A stretch of 64,000 nucleotides of DNA. Origin: Umezawaea tangerina. Its GTDB lineage: Bacteria; Actinomycetota; Actinomycetes; Mycobacteriales; Pseudonocardiaceae. Location of the stretch: NCBI RefSeq assembly GCF_003002815.1, contig NZ_PVTF01000017.1:1-64000 (forward strand), read 5' to 3'. Both the position numbers and the translations under genes were made by a program. The notes beneath the pieces were generated by a model that was not told where the DNA came from, did no database searches, and saw only the letters and a list, made by a program, of their open reading frames with translations. Below are positions 52,248-59,333 of the stretch, in pieces (position 1 is the stretch's first letter; the number at the start of each line of letters is the position of its first letter).

Positions 52248-52844
52248 ATGACGAACAGCGATGGCCGGAGCGTCACGACTCGTGTGTTCACCGCGGACGT
52301 GGTGTTGTTCACCAGGAGGGGAGGCGAGCTGCTGGTCCTTGCCGTGGAGCGGGGCAAGGAGCCCTTCAGTGCGGCGCTGGCGCTACCCGGCGGCTTCGTG
52401 GAGCCGGGGGAGAGCGCCCTGGACGCCGCCGTGCGCGAGCTGGAAGAGGAGACCGGCATGGAGGTAGAGCGCAAGCGCCTGCGGCGTTTCGGCTACTACT
52501 CGGAACCGGGAAGGGATCCGCGCGGGTGTGTGATCAGCGTGGCGTTCCACGGTTATGCGGCCGGTGTTCCCGAGGTGGCCGGCGGTAGTGATGCCCGCAC
52601 CGCGAGCTGGTTACCCGTGGCAGACTTCCTGTCGGGTGCCGTCGAGGTCGCCTTCGACCACCGCGACATCGTCCGCGACGCGGTGGTCAGGAAGTTCGGG
52701 TGGTGTCCGGTTTCGGCGGAGGGGGCCGCAGCATCGCCGGGTGCAGCAGGTGCGCGGGCCCGCGGCGGTAGAGGGCGGCCGGACGCCCGCTCTGACGGCT
52801 CGTCTGGGCGCCGGTCGCGACCAGGAAGCCCTCGGTCCCGGTGA
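52248..52844 (+). CDS. Nudix hydrolase with probable read-through tail
   Basis: The Nudix domain (about residues 1-150) has an intact box GGFVEPGESALDAAVRELEE then ETG, and ends around RDIVRDAVVRKFGW. It lacks the winged helix of its neighbours, so it is likely an ADP-ribose or nucleotide-sugar pyrophosphatase. The last roughly 48 residues (GAAASPGAAGARARGG...) are low-complexity and are encoded by the antisense of the convergent NrtR gene over 158 bases. The tail looks like read-through after loss of an original 3' end. Promoter and operator are described at 52213-52241. Confidence 0.72.
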   Translation: MTNSDGRSVTTRVFTADVVLFTRRGGELLVLAVERGKEPFSAALALPGGFVEPGESALDAAVRELEEETGMEVERKRLRRFGYYSEPGRDPRGCVISVAFHGYAAGVPEVAGGSDARTASWLPVADFLSGAVEVAFDHRDIVRDAVVRKFGWCPVSAEGAAASPGAAGARARGGRGRPDARSDGSSGRRSRPGSPRSR

Positions 52845-53421
52845 CCTTGCGGTTGAAGTTGCGCGGGTCGAGCGGTTCGTCCCACACGAGCTCGTACACC
52901 TGGCGGAGGTCCGCCACGGTGAACTCCGGCGCGCAGAACGCGGCTGCCAGTGTCGTGTACTCGATCTTGCTGCGCGCTCGCTCCACCGCGTCTTCGACGA
53001 TCTTCTTGTGGTCGAAGGCGAGTTCTGTTCGCTGGTCCAGCGCGGTCGTGGCGGGTACCCAGGCGGCTGACCGGGCATCGCCGCCCGCCGTGGGCGACGC
53101 CAGCTCCGGGACGAAGGCGAGGTAGCAGACGGTCACCACGCGACGGCGCGGATCCCGGTTCGCCGCGCCGTAGGTACCGAGTTGCTCGAAGTGCAGTCCT
53201 GCCAGTTCAAGGCCGGTTTCCTCGGCGAGTTCGCGGCTGGCGGCGTCGTCAAGGTTCTCGTCGACGTCCGAGAGGAAGCCTCCGGGAAGGGCCAACTTTC
53301 CCCGGTAGGGCTCGATACCCCGTTCGACCAGCATGATCTGCAGAGCGCCTGCCCGCACGGTCAGCACCGCGAGATCGACGGCCAACGCGACTTCGGGGAT
53401 CTTCCAGGATTTGTCGACCAT
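52687..53421 (-). CDS. NrtR-family regulator (Nudix-like plus winged helix)
   Basis: The 244-residue protein has a Nudix-like domain whose box is altered (GGFLSDVDENLDDAASRELA carries an extra residue and Asp at the first Glu position). It also has a winged helix (FTVADLRQVYELVWDEPLDPRNFNRKV, SGRPAALYR). NrtR proteins repress NAD-related genes and are released by ADP-ribose. The altered box points to sensing without hydrolysis. It is the best candidate to bind the three TGTCA/TGACA palindromes around it. Its 3' end overlaps the convergent Nudix gene by 158 bases. Confidence 0.82.
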   Translation of the reverse strand: MVDKSWKIPEVALAVDLAVLTVRAGALQIMLVERGIEPYRGKLALPGGFLSDVDENLDDAASRELAEETGLELAGLHFEQLGTYGAANRDPRRRVVTVCYLAFVPELASPTAGGDARSAAWVPATTALDQRTELAFDHKKIVEDAVERARSKIEYTTLAAAFCAPEFTVADLRQVYELVWDEPLDPRNFNRKVTGTEGFLVATGAQTSRQSGRPAALYRRGPAHLLHPAMLRPPPPKPDTTRTS

Positions 53422-53730
53422 GATCGTCGCTTTCGGTGACTGCGGTGGTGATCGTTCGGCGATTATCCGTCCACTTGCAACATTTTACCCGCAGATTTGG
53501 GGGGAATCATGATCGTCTTTACTGTCATATTGACGAGAACTGCGGATCTGCGTTAGCGTCTCGCGCATCACCGGGCAGTGCCCCAAGTTCTCCTCGCGTT
53601 CGACATCTCCTGCGATGAGCGCTGCCGACGGAAAGCCAGACCCAGCTGAGCCGCGGACCCGCTCTCCGCAATCCATTGGCGTACGACGAATGCGGATCCG
53701 CCCACGTGGAACCGCCTTGGAGTGATTTCG
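53422..53730. other. 309-bp divergent control region of NrtR gene and nucleosidase operon
   Basis: The left part should hold the NrtR promoter (GATAAT at 53467-53462 on the minus strand). The right part holds the palindrome TGTCA-TAT-TGACG and a rightward TTGACG-N18-TAGCGT promoter-like pair. About 170 bases then separate this from the nucleosidase start. I see no gene in it; a 36-codon frame at 53615-53725 lacks a ribosome site. Confidence 0.5.
53523..53559 (+). promoter_or_regulatory. NrtR-like site 3 overlapping a possible nucleosidase-operon promoter
   Basis: TGTCA-TAT-TGACG (53523-53535) matches sites 1 and 2 with one mismatch in the right half. Its right half contains TTGACG (53530-53535), which with TAGCGT (53554-53559) at 18-base spacing could drive the nucleosidase operon. 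The same site may also control the NrtR gene on the other side. Confidence 0.45.
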
Positions 53731-54630
53731 ATGTTCGTGATCCTGACCGCGCTCGACATCGAGCACCGAGCGGTGCTCGCCCACCTGACCGATGTCCACG
53801 AGCGGACGCACGCCGCGGGAACCGTGTTCGAGGTCGGCACGCTCACCACCCGACCGGGCCGCCAAGTGGCGCTCGGTGTGACCGGGCCGGGGACCACGAC
53901 CGCCGCAGCGTTGACGGAACGCGCCCGCGCCGAGTTCTCCCCGACCGCAATGCTGTTCGTCGGCGTGGCAGGAGGACTGCGCGACTGGCTGGAGATCGGT
54001 GACGTAGTCGTGGCCACCAAGGTCTACTCGCACCACGGCGCTCGCAGCGAGGACGGTGCGGACTTGGCGCGGCCTCGGTCCTGGGACGCCTCGCATGCGC
54101 TCGAGCAGAGGGCGAGGCGGTTGCCCCGCAACGACTCCTGGTGCTCCTACCTGCCGGACAACGAAGGACATGCGGGACCCGGTGTGCACTTCGACCCGAT
54201 CGCCGCCGGCGATGTCCTGCTGAACTCCAGGACGTCACCGCTCGCACGGACGTTGAAGCACAACTACAACGACGCGGTGGCCGTCGAGATGGAGAGCTCG
54301 GGTTTCGCGCACGCGGCCCACTTGAGCGGCAACATCCCGACGATGACCATCCGAGCCATCAGCGACCACGCGGACGGCACGAAATCGGCCAGCGACCGCC
54401 AAGGCACCCAAGCTCTCGCCGCCCGCAACGCGGCCGCGTTCGCGATCGCCCTCGTCGCGGCGCTCGACGACGCCTCCGAAGGCGGAGCGGCCCGAAGCGC
54501 ACAACCGGACATCCCTCCGCTGCCCACGATCCACAACACCAACTCGGCGAGCGGCGACGCCCGTGTAGGCCAGCAGGCCGGCGTGCAGATCGGCGACTTC
54601 CGATCCACGTGGACGGGGAACGGGCGGTGA
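53731..54630 (+). CDS. MTAN/PNP-type nucleosidase with C-terminal GQQ tag
   Basis: The 299-residue protein is a purine-nucleoside-phosphorylase-fold enzyme like 5'-methylthioadenosine/SAH nucleosidase. It has ALDIEHRAVLAHL, GVTGPGTTTAA, GVAGGLRDWLEIGDVVVAT, the ribose-binding Glu in VEMESSGFAHAA and the catalytic Asp in RAISDHADG. After about residue 250 a linker leads to NTNSASGDARVGQQAGVQIG, a tag shared with the N-termini of the next two proteins. GGAG lies eight bases before the ATG (53731). The stop overlaps the next GTG (GTGA). As an effector it could deplete a nucleotide or NAD-like pool; the substrate is unproven. Confidence 0.82.
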   Translation: MFVILTALDIEHRAVLAHLTDVHERTHAAGTVFEVGTLTTRPGRQVALGVTGPGTTTAAALTERARAEFSPTAMLFVGVAGGLRDWLEIGDVVVATKVYSHHGARSEDGADLARPRSWDASHALEQRARRLPRNDSWCSYLPDNEGHAGPGVHFDPIAAGDVLLNSRTSPLARTLKHNYNDAVAVEMESSGFAHAAHLSGNIPTMTIRAISDHADGTKSASDRQGTQALAARNAAAFAIALVAALDDASEGGAARSAQPDIPPLPTIHNTNSASGDARVGQQAGVQIGDFRSTWTGNGR

Positions 54631-56714
54631 ACGGCGAATCGGATGCGAGTCCCGCAGACGAGAGCGCCTCGCCGAAGGTCGACAACCAGAACACGGCGTC
54701 CGATGGCGCGCAGGTCGGCCAGCAGGTGGGCTTCCAGGTCGGTGACACCACGATCCACCAGGACAGCTACACCTACCACGTCAACCAGGACGATCCGCCT
54801 GAACGCAGGCACGATGTAGCCCGCAACCTCCTCGACGGCGGCGCGCCGCGCCGGGCGGAGGAGATGTTCGCGGCTCTGATCAGGAGCGGGTGGATCTCCA
54901 CCGAGAGGGCCTACTACTACACGCTGTCCATGATGAGCGAGCGGTCGCTGACGGAGTTGTCCGGCGAGCTCCTCGACAACGTCAGGGAGATGCACAAGTA
55001 CTGCTCGTCGTCCCTCGCCGACAGCTGGTCGGACGCTTTCAGCGTCGTCTGGGACCTGCTCCGTCGAGTGCGCCGGGAGGTCGGGGAACACAAGGGGGAA
55101 GAACGAACCGACGTGGCTGCGGTCCTGAGCGCGCTGCCGCTGCCCCGTCAGGAGGAGATCGCCCGGCACATGGACGTGATCCTCAAGGGGCTGGACCAGG
55201 AGTGGTGGGAGTCCGATCTCAAGCTGCACATGATGCGGGAGCGCATCGTCCCCGAGCGCGCGAGCCAGTCCGCGAAGTTCTTCGAGGCCGACCCGGCGGA
55301 GCCGAGGCCGTACCCGCCGTACCCGATGATGTCGAAGCCCGGCGACGGGCCGCGTGTGTTCCTCGGTTCCCTCGGACTCCTCGTCGGAGTGTTCCTCCTC
55401 GTCTCGGGGCCGCTCAGGCTGGGCATCGTGCCGGAGTTGTTGTTGCTGACGGCGGGGTTCCGGGGCTTGTTCAGGCACGGTGTCGTACTGGAGCTCATCA
55501 GGAGGTCACCTGGCGCGAACAGCCAGGACTTCGCGCCGCCTGGTGGTGGCGACGACATGGCGTGGGAGGACGACGTCCCGGCGCGGTCGGGGTTCGGCAA
55601 GAACATCGGGTCCATGGTCGACCGCCTCTTCAAGAGGACTGGACCCGGAGGTGCTGCTCCGTCGGAAAAGGAGGGCGAGGCGCCGTACAAGGCGTACCGC
55701 GCCTACTTGAAGAACCGCTTGGTCAAGTCGTACCGACCCCACGAAGTCGAGCCCGTCAACCTCAGGTGGCTGGTCGAGTGGCACGTGGCTCGGGCACGTG
55801 GTCCGCAGGCCCAGGACGGACCCGACGACAGTGGTTCCGGCACGGTCCTGCGCTTCTTCCTCGGCTTCCTCGCGGTGGTGGCGGGGTTGATCGACGCGCT
55901 GTGGGCGCAGGACATTTGGGCGGTGTTCTTCCTGGCGTCCGGTGGCTGGTTCGCCGTGAAGCACGGGGTGAGCGTCGAAGCCACGAGGAAGGCGAACCAC
56001 GCCGCGGCGGACGCGGCGGACGCGTTGTACCGCGAGGAGTTGGATGCCTACCGCGAGCGCGTCGAGGAACTGGCGGACCGGCCCACCGACGCGCAGATCG
56101 CGCGGTGGCACGCCCTGGACAAGTTCTACCTGGTGTCCGACGTCATCAAGCGCGTTCAGGTGAAGCGGGACCACGTCCTCGAATACGTCGTGCTGACCGA
56201 GTGCGCGCCGTTCGCCCGGCGCAGCCGCTTGCAGGACGGCCCACCGCGGTACGAGGCCTACACGGTCCACATGCTCTTGCTCACCTGGAAGGGCCTGCGC
56301 CTGGTCAAGGTCCGACTGGATGCGTTCACGGGCGAGGCGCAGAACGAAGTGCGCTTCATGTTCAGGTACGACGCAGTCGTGTCGGCGAAGGTGACGGAGA
56401 AGGGCACGCGCACCACTGCCGTGGATGCCGTTCGCAGCCCCGACGTGGAGAACTTGAGGAGCAAGGAGTTCCGCCTGGTCCTCAGCAACGGTGAGGCCAT
56501 CGAGATGAAGGTGAACACCTTCAAGAGCTGGCAGCACTCCGCCCAGGAGAGCGAGTCGGACCTGATGGACGTCGCCTACGAGACGTCGGGGATCGAGAAC
56601 GCGCTGCCCATCCTCGAAGCGATCGCGGCGGAGGGCGAGGGCTGGATCGCCCACGAGCAGGAACGCCGCAAGCAGTGGTCCCACGAGTGGGATGAGGTCG
56701 CGGCCGTGGGGTGA
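54627..56714 (+). CDS. GQQ-tagged membrane protein, first of two tandem paralogues
   Basis: The 695-residue protein begins with a short disordered stretch and the tag NQNTASDGAQVGQQVGFQVG then DTTIH, followed by YHVNQDDPPERRHDVARNLL, the start of a helical TPR-like domain. A membrane hairpin lies near 250-290 (VFLGSLGLLVGVFLLVSG; LGIVPELLLLTAGFRGLF), another pair near 410-450, and a C-terminal domain from about 500 (RYEAYTVHMLLLTWKGLRLVKV, ending ILEAIAAEGEGWI). The GTG is coupled to the nucleosidase stop. It is probably the membrane arm that docks the nucleosidase by tag-tag contact. Confidence 0.72.
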   Translation: MNGESDASPADESASPKVDNQNTASDGAQVGQQVGFQVGDTTIHQDSYTYHVNQDDPPERRHDVARNLLDGGAPRRAEEMFAALIRSGWISTERAYYYTLSMMSERSLTELSGELLDNVREMHKYCSSSLADSWSDAFSVVWDLLRRVRREVGEHKGEERTDVAAVLSALPLPRQEEIARHMDVILKGLDQEWWESDLKLHMMRERIVPERASQSAKFFEADPAEPRPYPPYPMMSKPGDGPRVFLGSLGLLVGVFLLVSGPLRLGIVPELLLLTAGFRGLFRHGVVLELIRRSPGANSQDFAPPGGGDDMAWEDDVPARSGFGKNIGSMVDRLFKRTGPGGAAPSEKEGEAPYKAYRAYLKNRLVKSYRPHEVEPVNLRWLVEWHVARARGPQAQDGPDDSGSGTVLRFFLGFLAVVAGLIDALWAQDIWAVFFLASGGWFAVKHGVSVEATRKANHAAADAADALYREELDAYRERVEELADRPTDAQIARWHALDKFYLVSDVIKRVQVKRDHVLEYVVLTECAPFARRSRLQDGPPRYEAYTVHMLLLTWKGLRLVKVRLDAFTGEAQNEVRFMFRYDAVVSAKVTEKGTRTTAVDAVRSPDVENLRSKEFRLVLSNGEAIEMKVNTFKSWQHSAQESESDLMDVAYETSGIENALPILEAIAAEGEGWIAHEQERRKQWSHEWDEVAAVG

Positions 56715-56922
56715 GAGCCCGGCTGCGCCATCGCTCGCGCCGGGACTCGGTGCGAGCGGATCGACCAGGCCGCTCAGCGGATTCGCCGTCCGCGCCCAAC
56801 CTCGGCAGAACGAGGGCGGCACCCGTCGGGGTGCCGCCGTGGAGACGACCCATGACAGTCACCCTCATCGCGTCGGCAGCCGAACGCCTCGCGGCAGCAG
56901 CTCTTCCTGCGGGGGAGGATCG

Positions 56923-58974
56923 ATGATCCCCCCTGGCTCCAGTGCTCCTTTCGACGGGCAGCCCCACGTGGACAACCACAACGAAGCGCGGTCCGGTGCG
57001 CAAGTCGGCCAGCAGGTCGGCGCCCACTACGGCGACACGGCGATCCACTACGAGTCCGTCTACCACGTCAACCAGGACGATCCGCCGGAGCGCAGGCACG
57101 AGGTCGCACGCAACTTCCTCGAAGGCGGCCTTCCCCGTGAGGCGGAGCGCATCTTCGACAAGCTGCTCCGCGCCGGGCACGTGACGACGGAGCGGGCCTA
57201 CCTCTACTTCTTGTCCGTGGTCGGCGAGCGGTCGTTCCACGACCTGCACGGCGAGCTGCCCGGTCGCATCATCGGCGCACGCAAGATGTCCGCTTCCCTC
57301 CCGCCCGACGAGTGGAGCGACGCGTTCTCGGTCGGCTGGCGCCTTGTTCGATTCGTGCGCGACGAGGCGGCTGGTGGTTCGAGGAGCGAGGACCTCGACC
57401 ACGTCCTCCGCTCCTTCGACTCCCTTCCGCAGCCCCGGCAGTACGAGTTGTCCGAGCACATGCGCATGATCCTCAGCGGTGTGGTGAAGGAAAGACTTGA
57501 GGCCTCTCATGCCGTTCGGGTCGTTGCGGAGCGGCTGGGATCCGGACGTGCCGCACGGGCTTGGAAGTTCTTCGAGCCCGATCCCGTCAAGCCCAAGCTG
57601 TACGCGCCGCCGGCCATGAGCGTCGACCAGGGCGACAAGGTGGGGTTGGTCGCGGGCGGCGCCGCGCTGCTGGTCGGCGTGGTGATGACTTTGGCCTACC
57701 CGACGTTGCTCGGGGTCCTGCTCGGCCTGCCGCTGCTCGCCGGTGCCGGCTATTTGCTGCACCGCCACGGCGGCGTGCGGGAAGCCGTGAAGTTGCGCAA
57801 CACCGTCAAGCGGCGTGAGGTCATGCCGCCCCTGCACCCCGTGGTGGCGCGCTCGCCGGGGCATTGGGTCACGACCGAGTTCGTCCAAGAGGTGCATGGG
57901 CTGGTCGACGGCTACTTCACGGAAGCCCGCCCGCACATCGCAGGCGACTGGCCCGGCTACACCGCGGGCATCAGCGCGCACCTGAAGCAGCGCTTCGTAG
58001 ACCTGTACGGGAACTCGCGCATATCAGCAGGCTCGATCGGTTGGCTGATCCGCTGGCACGCTCGCCAGGTCGCCGACGGATGGGTGGACAACGGGTTGTC
58101 CCACAACCAGATGGCCATTCCGCCTCGTGAGACGCGCCTCTTCCGAACCGGTCTCGCGGTCGGAGTCCTGGGGATGTTGGTCCTGCTGCTCTCCAACGGG
58201 TTCCCGCCCGTGCTGTTCCTCGGCGTGGGCGGCTTCTTCGCCGGCAGGAGCGCGATGCGCGCGAGGGCGGTCCGGGACGTCGTCAAGTTCCTCCGCGACG
58301 ACGCCGAGCACGTTCACAAGGCCGAGGTGGACGCTTATCAGCGTTGGCTGGAAGTCCTGGCCGACCGCCCGAGCGACAGCGAAATGGCCCGCTGGCTGGC
58401 CATGGACAGGGCATACCTGAGGGACAACGCGATCAGCCGCGCCAACCTGCCCGCGCACGACCTCGTCACGCACGTCGTGATGACGGAAGGCGCCAGAGGT
58501 GCCCTACGAGCGCGAGTCGTGCACGGCCCGCCGCGCTTCTCCCGGTACGTCGTACAGCTCTTCCTGCTCACCCACAGTGGCGTGCGCGAGGCGCGAGTCG
58601 AGCTGGACTTCCTCTCCGGTGACGCGTGGAACGAACAACGCCACCTCTTCCGCTACGACGCGTTGGCGTCGGCCAGCGTTACGGAGAAAGGGCTTCGAGC
58701 CACCCGGAGGGGAAAGGAGGTCGAACAGCTGCGCAGCCGCTCGTTCCAGTTGACCTTGGTCAACGGCAGGGACATCACCGTGGTGGCGGAGAACTTCCGC
58801 AACCAGTACGAAGACGACATCGAGGACGAGTCCGAGCTGTTCCTCGCAGCACTCCACACCTCCGGTATCGACACCGCTCTTCCGATCCTGGAGGCGGTCG
58901 CCTGCGAGGGCGCTGACTGGATCGCCCGTGACCGTGAGCGCAGCCAGAGGTGGTCGCAAGGTTGGTACGAGTGA
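56923..58974 (+). CDS. GQQ-tagged membrane protein, second paralogue
   Basis: The 683-residue protein is a clear paralogue of the preceding one: tag NHNEARSGAQVGQQVGAHYG then DTAIH, YHVNQDDPPERRHEVARNFL, two membrane hairpins (LVAGGAALLVGVVMTLAYP...; LFRTGLAVGVLGMLVLLLSNG), and the C-terminal domain ending ILEAVACEGADWI. GGGGGAGG precedes the ATG. The 208-base gap after the first paralogue holds no gene. Two diverged copies suggest a heteromeric membrane assembly or diversification of the recognition part. Confidence 0.72.
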   Translation: MIPPGSSAPFDGQPHVDNHNEARSGAQVGQQVGAHYGDTAIHYESVYHVNQDDPPERRHEVARNFLEGGLPREAERIFDKLLRAGHVTTERAYLYFLSVVGERSFHDLHGELPGRIIGARKMSASLPPDEWSDAFSVGWRLVRFVRDEAAGGSRSEDLDHVLRSFDSLPQPRQYELSEHMRMILSGVVKERLEASHAVRVVAERLGSGRAARAWKFFEPDPVKPKLYAPPAMSVDQGDKVGLVAGGAALLVGVVMTLAYPTLLGVLLGLPLLAGAGYLLHRHGGVREAVKLRNTVKRREVMPPLHPVVARSPGHWVTTEFVQEVHGLVDGYFTEARPHIAGDWPGYTAGISAHLKQRFVDLYGNSRISAGSIGWLIRWHARQVADGWVDNGLSHNQMAIPPRETRLFRTGLAVGVLGMLVLLLSNGFPPVLFLGVGGFFAGRSAMRARAVRDVVKFLRDDAEHVHKAEVDAYQRWLEVLADRPSDSEMARWLAMDRAYLRDNAISRANLPAHDLVTHVVMTEGARGALRARVVHGPPRFSRYVVQLFLLTHSGVREARVELDFLSGDAWNEQRHLFRYDALASASVTEKGLRATRRGKEVEQLRSRSFQLTLVNGRDITVVAENFRNQYEDDIEDESELFLAALHTSGIDTALPILEAVACEGADWIARDRERSQRWSQGWYE

Positions 58975-59139
58975 ATTGATGGCGTGAGGGGTGCAGTTCA
59001 TCTGATGCGGTGAATTGCATTGCCCGACTTGGTTGTGGAAACTGCTTCGGCGATTCCAATTCGCTCTTTGCGGACGTGGAATGCGTCGAGATGAGCGAAC
59101 ACAAGGACGGCACGACCAGTAGGCTTAATGTCCTATAAC

Positions 59140-59180
59140 GCAAGTCAGGTCGGAAAGCATTGCTTCCCGACCTGACTTGC
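59140..59180. terminator. 20-bp stem hairpin downstream of tRNA-Arg
   Basis: The arms 59140-59159 and 59161-59180 are complementary except for one A/C mismatch, with outer half GCAAGTCAGGTCGG. It lies 13 bases beyond the 3' CCA end of the leftward tRNA gene and should end its transcript. No U tract follows, so it might equally be a recombination or protein-binding site. Confidence 0.7.
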
Positions 59181-59192
59181 ACTTGACCTGCG

Positions 59193-59267
59193 TGGTGCCC
59201 CCGGCAGGATTCGAACCTGCGCCACCGCCTCCGGAGGGCGGTGCTCTATCCCCTGAGCTACGGGGGC
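59193..59267 (-). tRNA. tRNA-Arg (anticodon CCG, CCA encoded)
   Basis: On the minus strand the acceptor arm GCCCCCG pairs with CGGGGGC, followed by discriminator A and an encoded CCA (59195-59193). The D arm is GTAGCTCAGGGGATAGAGC. The anticodon stem CCGCC/GGCGG encloses loop CTCCGGA, giving anticodon CCG (reads CGG, Arg). The T arm contains GGTTCGAATCC. All four arms pair. Its 3' end faces the conflict-gene island, the usual side for integrated elements. Confidence 0.95.
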
Positions 59268-59333
59268 CGTAGCTGTCGGGATGATCCTAGCGCACCTGTC
59301 GGAGGGGTGTTTCACCCCCTACCCTCCGGTTGT

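Noticed and set aside
53615-53725. 36-codon frame (MSAADGKPDPAEP...) just before the nucleosidase
   Set aside because: No ribosome site, low-complexity composition and stop only five bases before the next start; more likely 5' untranslated sequence.
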